A DNA stretch of 64,000 nt from Datnioides undecimradiatus (Eukaryota > Chordata > Actinopteri > Lobotiformes > Datnioididae), in NCBI GenBank assembly GCA_008933995.1, contig WARS01000063.1, positions 124,001 to 188,000 on the forward strand. The letters run 5' to 3'. Numbering within the stretch: position 1 is the stretch's first letter; each line of letters starts with the position of its first letter. The translations under genes and the position numbers were made by a program. Positions 23,531 through 34,535 of this stretch are shown in pieces. A model generated the notes under the pieces. The model did no database searches, had not been told where the DNA came from, and saw nothing but the letters and a program-made list of their open reading frames with translations.

Positions 23531-25020
23531 TGTCATCCAGCACAGACTCTGTTCGACTTTGTGTAAAGACAAAGTTTGAGTGCAGCAGAAAAACAGGAAC
23601 TGTGGGTAAACTGAATATATACATATGTATAAATGTTTTCTGCAGCTTCATCTGAGTTTAGAGTCTGTGTTTCCTTCCCTTTTACACAAAACTCCTGCGA
23701 TTAGAGCTTTGTTTCACCACAGATTATTTAGAAATGATGATAAAGCTCATTTTAGATACAAGAATAACTGTAAAAAGACATGTGGTCCAAAGCAACAACT
23801 GTGAAGTTCACTGTTAATTGTTTTTAGCTCGATTGATTATGAACAAAACAGGGCCAACACTTTCTGATGAATCTGCTTGCTTCTCATTTCCTTCTGTGTT
23901 TGGTGGAGTCATTGGAAACTTCTTTTTATCACAGAAAACATACCTGCAATGATGCACACACATGCAGTACAGCATCACATATGTTGGAGTAGCTGGATTA
24001 TACTCAGTTCACATGATTTGTGAGACTGCAGAGAGATAAACATTTCAATTTCCTTCTGTTGATTACTGCTGCCTCACAGAGGGCTGGTGATGCTGCTAAA
24101 AGGGCTGTTGCACAAATTGGCTTTTTGAAACCTTTAAAATGAAAGAATAGACCGCCTACCTGTCTACAGCACAGAGTGTGAAGCTCCTGGAAGTAATCCA
24201 TTAGTTTAAAATCATTTGTGGAAAGCACAGAATATTCACCCCACATGGTGTTGAAATGCTGGTTTCAGGTCTGTCTCCATGACTTAAAGCACAGGAAAGA
24301 GAGTGAGTGAGAAAAACAGCCTCATGAGCAGAAGTGAGGGGTGTAAACAGCCAAGAAACCCTGCCCAGTTTCCTATGTGTGGTCTCCTTTCTGTTGGTGG
24401 CTGTGATCAATGCTAAATAGTAATGGATTGGATTTATAATGGGTTTGTCATAGAGAACAAATGTTATTATAGTAGTCAGACTTTACTGGTATGGAGGGAC
24501 ACTCAGGATTACAGAGGAGGACCAGGGTCAGGGCCTTACAGCACCTGATGGCTGATAGATGTGCTGGTCAACGCTGAGTCTAATGAGTCACTGTGCTGTC
24601 AACTCCCTGTGAAGGAAAACATCAAATCCCAAATCCTTTATCCATCTTCTCACAGTAAACCCCGTTCCTTCACCTGTAGTCATGTTAATATGACAAACTG
24701 TCTAAAAAGCAATTTAATGAGTCACACATGTTGTTGTGTCCTCAAACTCAGAAAACTCAGAATCACATCGTTATCTTTTCTTTTTATCTCTTCGTCACTG
24801 TTGTGGCAAGAAGTCATAAATTTGACTTATTCGTCAGCTTTAAACCACATTTTCCTAACACCCATCTTTAGATCATTATCATTTATATTAATAATTGATT
24901 AATGAGTGATACAGCTGCTTATGTGACATTAGTGGAGCTGGTTAGACTTTAAGGTTCTGAATCCTAAGGTTGTTTTTAGCTTTTGCTTTATGTGGTTTAG
25001 CATGGGTAAAATGTAGTAAC
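20903..25020. repeat. 4.1-kb direct duplication, copy B (Fc-receptor-like locus)
   Basis: Partner of 9191-13319. Unlike copy A, its left side continues into further Fc-receptor-like exons (Ig4, Ig5), so copy A is the truncated one. Confidence 0.85.
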
Positions 25021-25149
25021 TGCAGGTGGATTTAGGGTTTTACTGTTGCCATTCATTGTGGTGGGTGATTTGAATGGCATCACACATCACTTAAAAACAT
25101 TAGATTATAGTAACTTTCAGCATTTTCAGGAGCCTGTGGGTTTGAGCAG

Positions 25150-25620
25150 TGGCACGAGTCACGGTCACGAGGTGAGAGCAGGACCCAGACGCAGACACGA
25201 CTAAGGGGCAAAAGACATTTAAACAATTTATTTAAGGACTTAGGCTTACAGGTGGTCAAGGCAGGCAGGGGTGAAATCCAGCTAATCAGTCCGAACATGA
25301 CATGGTAAGTAAAAATAAAAAAAAAAACAAAAATGCAAAAACCAGAAATCCAAACTCACAATGGGCACAGGAAACAAGGTAGGAACATGGACACTAACAC
25401 AGCGAGAACATGGAGAGTAACTTAGCAAATGAACCAACACAGAACAAAGGCAATGATGCAACTTAAATAGACAGGGGAGGGCAGGAAAACAAGACACAGC
25501 TGAGACCAATGAACTAATCAAGAACAGGAAACAAGTACACAGAAACACACAAGGGAAACACTTTTCAAAATAAAACAGGAAATAACAAAACAAGAAAAAC
25601 TCAACTCAAAACCAATCAAC
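25150..25620 (-). mobile_element. probable LTR of a gypsy-type retrotransposon
   Basis: Read on the minus strand, a G-rich polypurine tract (complement of the C run at about 25627-25640) is followed by about 470 bases. These end with a string close to TGCGTCTGGGTCCTGCTCTC and then CGTGAC, a pattern typical of fish gypsy LTR 3' ends. I could not define the LTR ends to the base. Confidence 0.45.
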
Positions 25621-25640
25621 CCAAACCCCCCCCCCCCCCC

Positions 25641-26520
25641 AAGGGACAGATTAGCACATGTCCATAATGTTCAAAAAAGAAGTCCATGAAGCAGGGTGGG
25701 TGGAGGGGGTCAGGAGGAGGGACAGACAGTCCAGAAAAACCGAGTCAGCCTGTGATGTGGGGCAATGACTGAAGCAGAATTGGTCCAGAGAGCGATGGTG
25801 GAGAGCGAGTCTCTCTGTAGGCCGGGCTGGAGGCCAGCGGCGAAGACCTAACCTCCCTGGAGGTCGGCTAGGAGGCCTGCAGTAGAGGTCAAACCTCTCT
25901 GGAGGTCAGGCTGGAGGCCGACAGCGAGGGGACACCCTAGGGTCACGAGGAGCAGGAGTCAGGGGAACTATAGATTGTACACAAGGGGCTAAGGTTGGAG
26001 GTGCTGACGGGGCACTGGGAGCACAGGCATCACTAGGAGCGCTTGTAGCACTAGGGACATTAGGAACACTTGGAACACTTGGAGGACTAGGGACACTAGA
26101 AGCAATAGAGGCAGTGGGGACACTAGCAACTTGACTCGGATGGGCCGCCCCTGACTGGACATGTGGAGCAGGAGTCGGATGTACTGCCAACAGGAGACGA
26201 GGAGCTGGAGTTGGCCGGGACACAAGCTGGAGATGAGGAGCAGGTGTTGGAACAGGAGTGACGTCCGCCGGGACCCCGGATGCTGGGATCCCCGACGCCG
26301 GAACAGGAGTGGCGTTCTGTGGGGTGATGTGCAGTTGAGGTGCTGGCTTGCAGGGCTGCCGAGGTGCTGGAGGGGAGGGGAGCCAGCAGCAGCAGCTAGC
26401 AGGCCAGAAACTGTGAGGCAGGCTGCTAGCAGGGCCAATGCTAGCAGGCCGGACACTGGGAGGACAGCTGCTACCAACGTTGATGCCAGCAGGGGTGGGG
26501 GGGTGCTCTGCTGATGATGT
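25641..26520 (-). mobile_element. 3' internal region of an LTR retrotransposon, low-complexity coding tail
   Basis: Two overlapping minus-strand frames (25906-26679 and 25989-26570) consist mainly of Pro, Ala, Ser and Val repeats such as VPSVPNVPSATSAPSDACAP. Fish gypsy elements often carry such proline/serine-rich tails upstream of the 3' LTR. No enzymatic domain is visible. The region ends where the klc2-tail-like sequence begins (about 26525). Confidence 0.4.
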
Positions 26521-26575
26521 GATGGATGTTGTTGTTGTTGGGGGGGGCAAACTAACGTGTATTTTATCAAAGTTC

Positions 26576-26581
26576 AATAAA
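26576..26581 (+). terminator. AATAAA in the duplicated klc2 tail
   Basis: Second copy of the klc2 distal poly(A) signal. No klc2 coding sequence precedes this copy, so it is probably unused. Confidence 0.4.
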
Positions 26582-26633
26582 AACAAACTCCACTTTCCAA
26601 CCTGACTCTGTGCCTCGTGGTTTGACCATTTCA

Positions 26634-26635
<2 letters not shown>

Positions 26636-26667
<32 letters not shown>
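26636..26667. repeat. (GT)n microsatellite between klc2 tail and PKD 5' region
   Basis: An uninterrupted TG run, orthologous by position to the tract at 2821-2851 plus the short one ending at 4750. Confidence 0.85.
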
Positions 26668-26668
<1 letters not shown>

Positions 26669-27148
26669 TCAGTTGTCACAGCTAGGCCCCCGAGGTGTTA
26701 ACCACACGCTGCACTGTCACAGAGGTGAGCCTCCCTCTCTCTCTCTCGCTCTCTCTCTCTGTGACTTCCTGTCTCAGTGATGCCCCACCAAAAAGGAAAC
26801 CAGAGTTCATGTCGAGAATCGGCAGCAGAGTCTCGGACTGATCAGCTGGTGCGTCATCGAGATACGATCCTGCGAGCGAGGCGACGGATCGGAGCGTGAA
26901 TGAACCAGGATTAGAGAGTAAGGTCCCTCCATGTTCTTCCAGGGTTGAGACTTTGGTAGAAAGGCTCCTCAGATGAGAGTCCTGATGAATCTTACTGACA
27001 CTTCATCATCTCTGTGTATGAACCCATTTGAATGTCTGCTAGTTTGTGATGATTTTAGGTTTTTTGAGTCTTCTGCACATCGTATTTCTTCCTGTGTCTT
27101 TGTTCCTGCAATAACCCACAAACTGGTCCCGTCACAGGACCTTCCTCC

Positions 27149-30100
27149 ATGTCCGCAGTGGCTCCCTCCAGTCCCAAAAGCCTCGCGGTGCCGGCTCTGG
27201 TCTATTTCCAGCTGGGCCTGTTCAGGGAGATGGTTCGGGTCCCTGCCGGCAACCTGAGCTACCGCCACGCCAAGAGGCTGGCTGCGGAGATCATTGAGCG
27301 CAAGGTAATCAGCACCCCTGGTCCCACACTGCAGGTCCAGGAGCACTGCACGGTTTATGGGTTCATGGCATCAGGGGAATTATAGGATCGAGCATTTTGA
27401 TGAAGAAAGACACAAAACGTTTGGTGTTTCCACCTCAGCTGCATCGATTTTCACCTTTTGCTGCTGTCAAATCAGAACAATCGACGCAGCCGGTCTGTGT
27501 TTTAATCTGCAGCATTAAGGTCGACACTTTTATTAAAAGTAGCACCTGCAAACTGAAAAACAGTGATCTGGTTGCTCCTGCGCTGCCCCAGAGGACATTT
27601 GCTGCAAAATGCTGAAATAAAAATACAGTTATTAGTAAAAAAGAAAGTTTCTGTGAAGAAAAGTCTTTTTTTAGCACTTTACACAGTCCCACTTGGAAAA
27701 TGTTCAGCTCAGAGCTAAACAGGAAGTGGACTTTGAAAGGTCATGGAGGAGGACTGTGTAGGTTACAGTGTAAAGTGCAGCTTCTGAGAAACCACAGAGG
27801 GTTTGTGCGTTGGATGGCGTGAGGGACGGCGTGCTGGCTGCAGCGTGGCCCGCTCGCTATCGCGCGTCGTTGATGCCGTGAGCTGTTAGAGGTCACATCT
27901 GAGTCGTTACAGCAGCCGTGGGACACCTGGGTGGCGGCTTTTAGCGTGTGTCGCGCAGTGTTTTCAAGAACGTCACGCCGAGTCCAGAAAGACACTCAGA
28001 ATCGGGCGTGTTCGCAGCTCGCCGTGGTCGCAGCTCGCCGCCTCTGAGCTGGAAGCCTTTAATGTGAGCTCAGCAGGTGAACGGTGAACTCTGCGTGCAG
28101 CCTCGATGATGACAGAGGCTGTGTGGTCGACAAGAGCGCTGCAAAGTTTCCAACCACAGCCGCTGTCACACACACACACACACAGAGCTGCTGCAGTATC
28201 ATGTTTGCAGGTCATCGGTGTCTCAAATGTGTGTGTGCGCGCTTGTGTGTGTTTCATATTTCCGTGCACGCTGCTGTTCACTGCAGACTGGATGTGTGTG
28301 ACACGCCTGAGGCAGGAACCCTGCACCTGCAGCTCAGCCGTCCAACTTCACCAGGTCACGAACACAGAGCAGAGCGTTTTATCCAAAAATCCACATTTAA
28401 CAACTCGATATATTCTGTTGATGAAGGTGCTCAGGGTCCGTCCAGCGCACCTGCAGCGCCGACCCACAGCCGTGCTGCTCGCCGCACCACCGCTGTTGCA
28501 TTTTAGCCTGTTTGAATATAGCAGCGGGCAATGAGGCGCTGAGGATGCGGTTTCCTCCGGCGGCGTCTAAGGTTGAATCATCTGTGATCTCTTATCTGCC
28601 GAGTGCACACGGCTCACGTCTGACAGAGTTTGTCGTGCAAAGAGATTGTTTCCTCTTTCCGTCTCCAGACGTTGAACAGAGGTCCAGCTGGGAGCTGCAG
28701 CGAATACTGAAACGATGCAGGCTGAGCTGCAATGGCTCTTTGATAGTGAGCGTGGCAGGTGGGTGGATTGTCAGGTGTGTGTCTGACTGGAGTGTCCCCC
28801 TCAGAGCGATGAGTCAGTCGTCGTGGGGTGACTTGCTGGAAACGTCTTGCAGGGCTGAGAGTCGACGACCCAAACCAGGCGGCGACTGTCTCCGTGGTGC
28901 ACGTACAGGAAGTCTTCGGCGCGCTGAGGGTCGGCCTGAAGGCCCTGAAGCACGTTCACTCTCCCTGCACCGCGGCTCAAACCACAGCACGTCTTTCACT
29001 TTGTTCTCTGTCCTTTGTTTCCATAAATAAACAAACACAGAAGCCTCAGTTTAACAAAAACCTGCGTCTGTGGGTTGAATTCAGCAAAAAGCTGCAGAGT
29101 TTTTATAAAGTTTTTGATTTTGTTATTAAAGAAACTCGTTTTCAGCTTCAGCAGCCGGTGGGTTTGACGTGTCGCGGCCTCAGTAAGCTTCAGCTCTTCA
29201 GACTCAACACGCAGGCCTTGTGTGTGTGTGTGCATGCGTGTGTGTGTGTGTGTGTGTGTGTGCGTTCAGGCTCCAGACTGCAGCGTGGTGGGCGTCGGGG
29301 AGAAGGTCCTGCTGTTCAGACATCAGCCCGCCTTCGAGCAGCAGCTGCAGCGGCTGACCGAGCACGACGAGCTGCGGGACGGAGACCTGATCGAGGTCAT
29401 CATCGCAGGTCGGAGAGAACTGCAAATACACATAATTAACTAATAACACATACATCTACATGTCACTCACTTATAAAGTGGCTGTCTAGCTGTAAGTAAG
29501 CTCAGTGTGTAGTCAGTCCACCTGCAGCGTCTCTGTTAAATGCTTTCCACTTCAGTCGCTCTTACGCGCTCCAGACGTCCCTGTTTCCACTCTGAGGCTT
29601 TGTTTCACAGCGAGACGCGAGTTATGAAGCATTTTATTCTTTAAAACGTCCCAAAAATCACTTTTTTTGTGGCAGTTGATGGTATTTTCTGACTTCTGGG
29701 ACAGGATGAAATGAAACCTGGTTTCATTCTGTTTGATTTCTGCACATTTGTCGCATGATTTAATATGAAATTCAGGCCGAGTCCTCTTGATTTGGAGGAA
29801 ATCCACATGCTCCGGTTAAATAAGCTTTGCCCTGCCTCGTTACAGCTTCACACATTCCTCAGTGTTATCTGGGAGCTGCCGGCGAGCGTCAGGAAGCTGT
29901 TACATGTCACCGCCGCGCCGCCTGCGGCCCGTTGACCTGAGTTCTGTAAACTTTTACCTCAAAGGCCGACGCTTTATTTCAGATGGAGGCACGTCGCTCT
30001 CTGATTGTTCAACAACCCACGTTCTCGATTCTTATTTCAGTTTTTAGATGAACTCGCAGGAAGCAGTTTGCTCGCTGTGACTATAACGCTAATATTAGCA

Positions 30101-31277
30101 AACCACAAGCACACACACGTGTTTCTGACCCGTCATTCAGTCCATATTTGATCTGTCGCCTATGATTCATATCGTATATCACACCTTTTTCGCTTAAGAG
30201 GCCAAAACTGAAGGTTAATAGTGGAGCACAGGCGAGGAGCAAACAGCTGGTGCACTGTCAGGATGCTAAACGGTGCCGGGAGCTGGTGTTTACCTCGCAG
30301 CGAGTCAAGCAGCAGCTCCGCTCTGAGGTGAAATGTGGTTTCATCAGGTTCTGTAAAGGAGCAGCTCAACACTCGCAGGGATTTGCATGTGTTTGCTCTC
30401 TCTCTGAGGTTTGAGTCAGCGGCATGTCTGCGTGCTGAATGTGCAGCTAGCACCAGCAGCCGGTTAGCTTAGCTCAGCTCAAAGGCTGGAGCTTCGTTCA
30501 GTCCTACCAGCATCATGAACTGGCGCCCGGCTGCAGAGCTGTGACCTGACGCTTTTGTCTCGGCCTGACTCAGGATCAGCGTTGGTGACCGAGATGAGGA
30601 TCCGCCCGCACTCCCTGGCTGTCCAGTCGTACCGGACTCCCACCTTCTGCCACCACTGTGGGGAAATGCTGTGGGGCCTTGTTCGCCAGGGGCTAAAATG
30701 CGAAGGTAAGGAGTCGCCGCCGCGTATTGAACCTTTTGCACAAGTGCTGCTAACTCCACCCGCTAACTCCACCCGCTCCACCGCTCCCTCTGCTCAGGTT
30801 GTGGCTTAGACTTCCACAAGCGATGTGCTTTCCAGCTGCCCAACAACTGCAGTCGAGCGCGGCGTCAGGTCAGCGCCAGCCTCTCGCTGTTTCCTCCCCG
30901 ACGACCCCGCACGCACTCGCTGTCCAATCAGGCGGGAGGCAGCCTGGAGGAGGTCAGTACTCAGAAAGATGGCGGCGTTTTCACCGTCCCTCAGTGAAGA
31001 GGACGATCAGTTGGAGTTTCCTGTCCCTTTAAATGACGACTCTCTCCATCCGTCCGCCCGTCCGTCACCAGATCAGCATGTCCAAGCCCACCTCCAGGCC
31101 CCCGTCCTGGGTGGAGCCTCCGGTGTGGCTGGGGATCGGGCAGGGCGACCGGGGCGGGCCTCAGGTGCCTCACACCTTCCACATCCACAGCTACACCAAA
31201 CCCACCGTGTGCCAGTACTGCCACCGGCTGCTCAAAGGGCTCTTCAGACAGGGGCTGCAGTGCTCAGGTGAGCCACC

Positions 31278-31321
<44 letters not shown>

Positions 31322-32923
31322 GTCCTACAGCTCACACATGATCTGCAGCCCAACACCTATCATCATCTTGACAGAGCTAATTCAGCATTAATTAGCCGTC
31401 GTTTGATGAACGGTGCAGCCCCGCAGCAACAACCCATGACGCTTTCAACCAGCTCATGGTCTTCTTCGTTGGTTTGAGCCTAGAAATGAGTCGTATACTC
31501 TGAACGCGTCTGAAGCTCTCTTCCTCCTCTGATCCGTCAGACTGCAGGTTCAACTGCCATCGGCGCTGCGAGCTGCTGGTCCCCAGGGACTGCCCGGGGG
31601 AGAGGAGAGGCATCAACGGGGAGAGCGAGCCGCAGTCTCCGGAGGGTCTGGGTTTGTATTCTGTGCTTCTTTGAGTAAAACGAGGCCCTTTGATGTTCCC
31701 GGAGCGCCGCGATGAGTCAGAGCTGATTCACTGCCCGTCCCTGGACGACTCGGTAGATCCAGGACTCGTCGTAGATGCAGAGAAACGTTTGTCCGAGTGG
31801 CGGTGATTTTCCTCATCCAGTGACTTCCTGTCCACGACCAAAACCCTCAAAACCAACTTCCCATCAGCCGTTAGTGCTAACCAGCAAATGCTAGCATGCT
31901 GACACGCTAAACTGAGATGGTGAACGTGGTAAACAGCAGCATGTTAGCATTGCCTCTGTGAGTTGTGTGTCAGCATGCTAATATTAGCATCTCGAAGCAG
32001 CAAAAACCAAATAACATGAACTTCAATGTGATTTTTGGTTGAAGCAGTTGAAGAACGAGCCTGTGGGCGATTCCAGCTCCTGTTCAGCAGCTGGATGTTT
32101 GTTATTCATGAGGGAAAAAAGCGAAACATTTGCTCGTTTCAGCGTCTCGGTGTGAATATTCGCTGCTTTTCTTTGTTTTTATGCCTTCATGGATTTAATA
32201 TGGTCAATTTTTGGAAATTTTAACCAACTTCACGACCTCACGTTGGCGTTTTCCCCCACGTTTTGTCATTTAAACACCTTTAAATACCTTAAAGTTGAAC
32301 AGCCCTCATGTTGTTGCTGTTCGCATGTGACGTCACTTTCCCAGAATCCACGGCAGCGGCTCCCGGCTTCCCAGCAGACCCAGAGGACGGCGATTCAGAG
32401 CTCACCAGCACGACAACACTAGAGCTCTCGGATGACGAGATGTCGACTGACGCAGAGCTGCCGACTGAGAGCGCGGACGGCGAGCAGCCGCGCGAGCCGA
32501 TGAGGTCAGAGGGCTGTTAATGCATTCGAGTGATGTCACCGTGTTTGACTCACAGCTGTTGTCAGGCACCATGTACACACACACACACACACACACACAC
32601 ACTCATCCATCACATGTCACACTTGGCTGCAGTCAGACGCTCTGAGCCCTGCTGCCACCTAGAGGCGATACCCAGGTACTGTCCCAGGACGCAGCTGCTC
32701 CGTCAGCGCCTTTAATTCAGTTTCACCCTTTAACCGTCTCGTTTCCCTCCTTCTGCCACGCCCTCCGCCCTCCGCCCCCCCGTCCCGCCATCAGCCCGTG
32801 TTTCAGCAGCTACATCCCCCTGATGAGGCTCGTCCAGACGGTGCATCACACTAAGAGGAGAGCCGGAGGCGTCCTGAGGGAGGGGTGGCTGCTGCATCAC
32901 ACCAACACTGACACGCTGGTGAG

Positions 32924-32958
<35 letters not shown>

Positions 32959-33598
32959 CACGCTGGGTTTACCCGTCCCTGTCTCTCTGCCTCCTCAGAG
33001 GAAGCGTCATTACTGGGTCCTGGACTGGAGGAGCATCACTCTGTACCAGAACGAGAGCAGCACCAAGTACTACAAGGTCAGGAGAGGTCACGGCCGCTGA
33101 ACGCTTCTGTTCTTCTTCTGCGCTTTTCTGTAAAGTCGTCTCCTCTGTCCCCGCCGCTCCTCCTGCAGGAGGTCAAACTGTCCGAGGTGCTGCAGGTCCG
33201 AGGCCCTGCCCACCTCTGTGTGGCCTCGTTGCCGGGCAACAGCACCCACTCTTTCGAGGTGGTGACGGCCTCGCTGGTGTACTGCGTGGTGGCCGGAGAG
33301 GACGGGCCGGCCTGGGAGGGCGCCGTCCGCCAGGCCCTGATGCCCGTGCAGAGCAGCGGCGGGCACGGTGAGGAGAAGCAGGGTGAGGCGGGAAACTGAT
33401 ACTGATGTCACCGCATATTAGCGAGGAAAACGTATTAATAACTGATCGCCGTGGGCGGCGACATGAGTCCGAGACGATCGCGGTAAAAGCTGTTTTGTTC
33501 CTGTTTCAGATGCAGAGTCACACAGAGACAGCGTGGTGAGCGTCAGCACAGGAAGACACGTTTACTACACGTCTGCAGAGTGTGTACACTCACAACAG

Positions 33599-33630
<32 letters not shown>

Positions 33631-34483
33631 GTCAGGACATCAGCTCGGTGTATCAGATCTTCACAGATGAGATCTTGGGCTCGGGGCAGTTTGGAGTCGT
33701 TTACAAAGGTGAGCTCGTTGTAACATCTTCTTCGTGTGTGTTGAATGTTTTGAAACTGCGGCGGTGCACAGTAAAGCACACGAGCTGGAGCCTCACTCTC
33801 ATTGGTCAGGTACTCACAGGAAGTCGGGTCGGCCGGTCGCCATCAAAGTCATCGACAAGACACGTTTCCCCACCAAACAAGAGAGACAGCTGAGGAACGA
33901 AGTGGCCATCCTGCAGGTGTGTGTGAAGGCTGCACTGTGTGTTCATCACAGGTCACTTCCTGTTGTGTCTAACACGTGTGTGTGTGTGTGTGTGTGTGTG
34001 CAGAGCCTGTCCCACCTCGGCGTGGTTCTGCTGGAGGGGATGTTTGAGACGGTGGAGCACGTCTTTGTCGTCATGGAGAAGCTCCACGGAGACATGCTGG
34101 AGATGATTCTGTCCAGCGAGATGGGGCGGCTCCCTGAACGCATCACACGCTTCCTGGTCATGCAGGTGAGGTGTCCTCGCAGGGGTCACGAGATGATGAC
34201 TACTTGAATGTGTAAAGGGATAAAACGGAGGTCTGTGACACTGATTCGGTTTGATTTTCATCTCTAAAGCGTCTTTCTCTTCATCACTGGGGAGTTTGAC
34301 CTGTAAACGTGGATTTGTGGCCAGATTTTGCTGCTTTGTGTCCCAGTTTGAGCCTTTTAATGAGTTCACTGTCGCTTTTTACAGACTTAACCCTAAAATC
34401 TGTCTCAGTGAGGCTCTGTGAAATGTTTCTGTGTAAATAAAACACTGAAATATTCATTTATGACTAATTATCCTCATGTTTTC

Positions 34484-34535
<52 letters not shown>

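Larger units (their letters stand above)
26525..27334 (+). repeat. klc2 tail - (GT)n - PKD exon 1 unit, copy B (contiguous form)
   Basis: Positions 26525-26635 match 2711-2820 (klc2 3' end with its AATAAA), then (GT)n, then 26657-27334 matches 4740-5415. Because all parts are contiguous here, this is likely the ancestral order and implies that the klc2 end and the PKD start were once about 0.6 kb apart. Copy A has the same parts split by an insertion. Confidence 0.85.

Noticed and set aside
26969..27346. 125-codon minus-strand ORF
   Set aside because: Antisense shadow of kinase exon 1; its counterpart appears opposite copy A too.
28084..28534. Overlapping + strand ORFs of about 140 codons in kinase intron 1
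   Set aside because: No recognised product, overlap a (CA)n tract, and splicing of exon 1 to exon 2 is already in phase without them.
28828..29439. 203-codon + strand ORF containing kinase exon 2
   Set aside because: It reads kinase exon 2 in the wrong frame; the true frame ([15 protein letters not shown]) begins at the acceptor before 29270.
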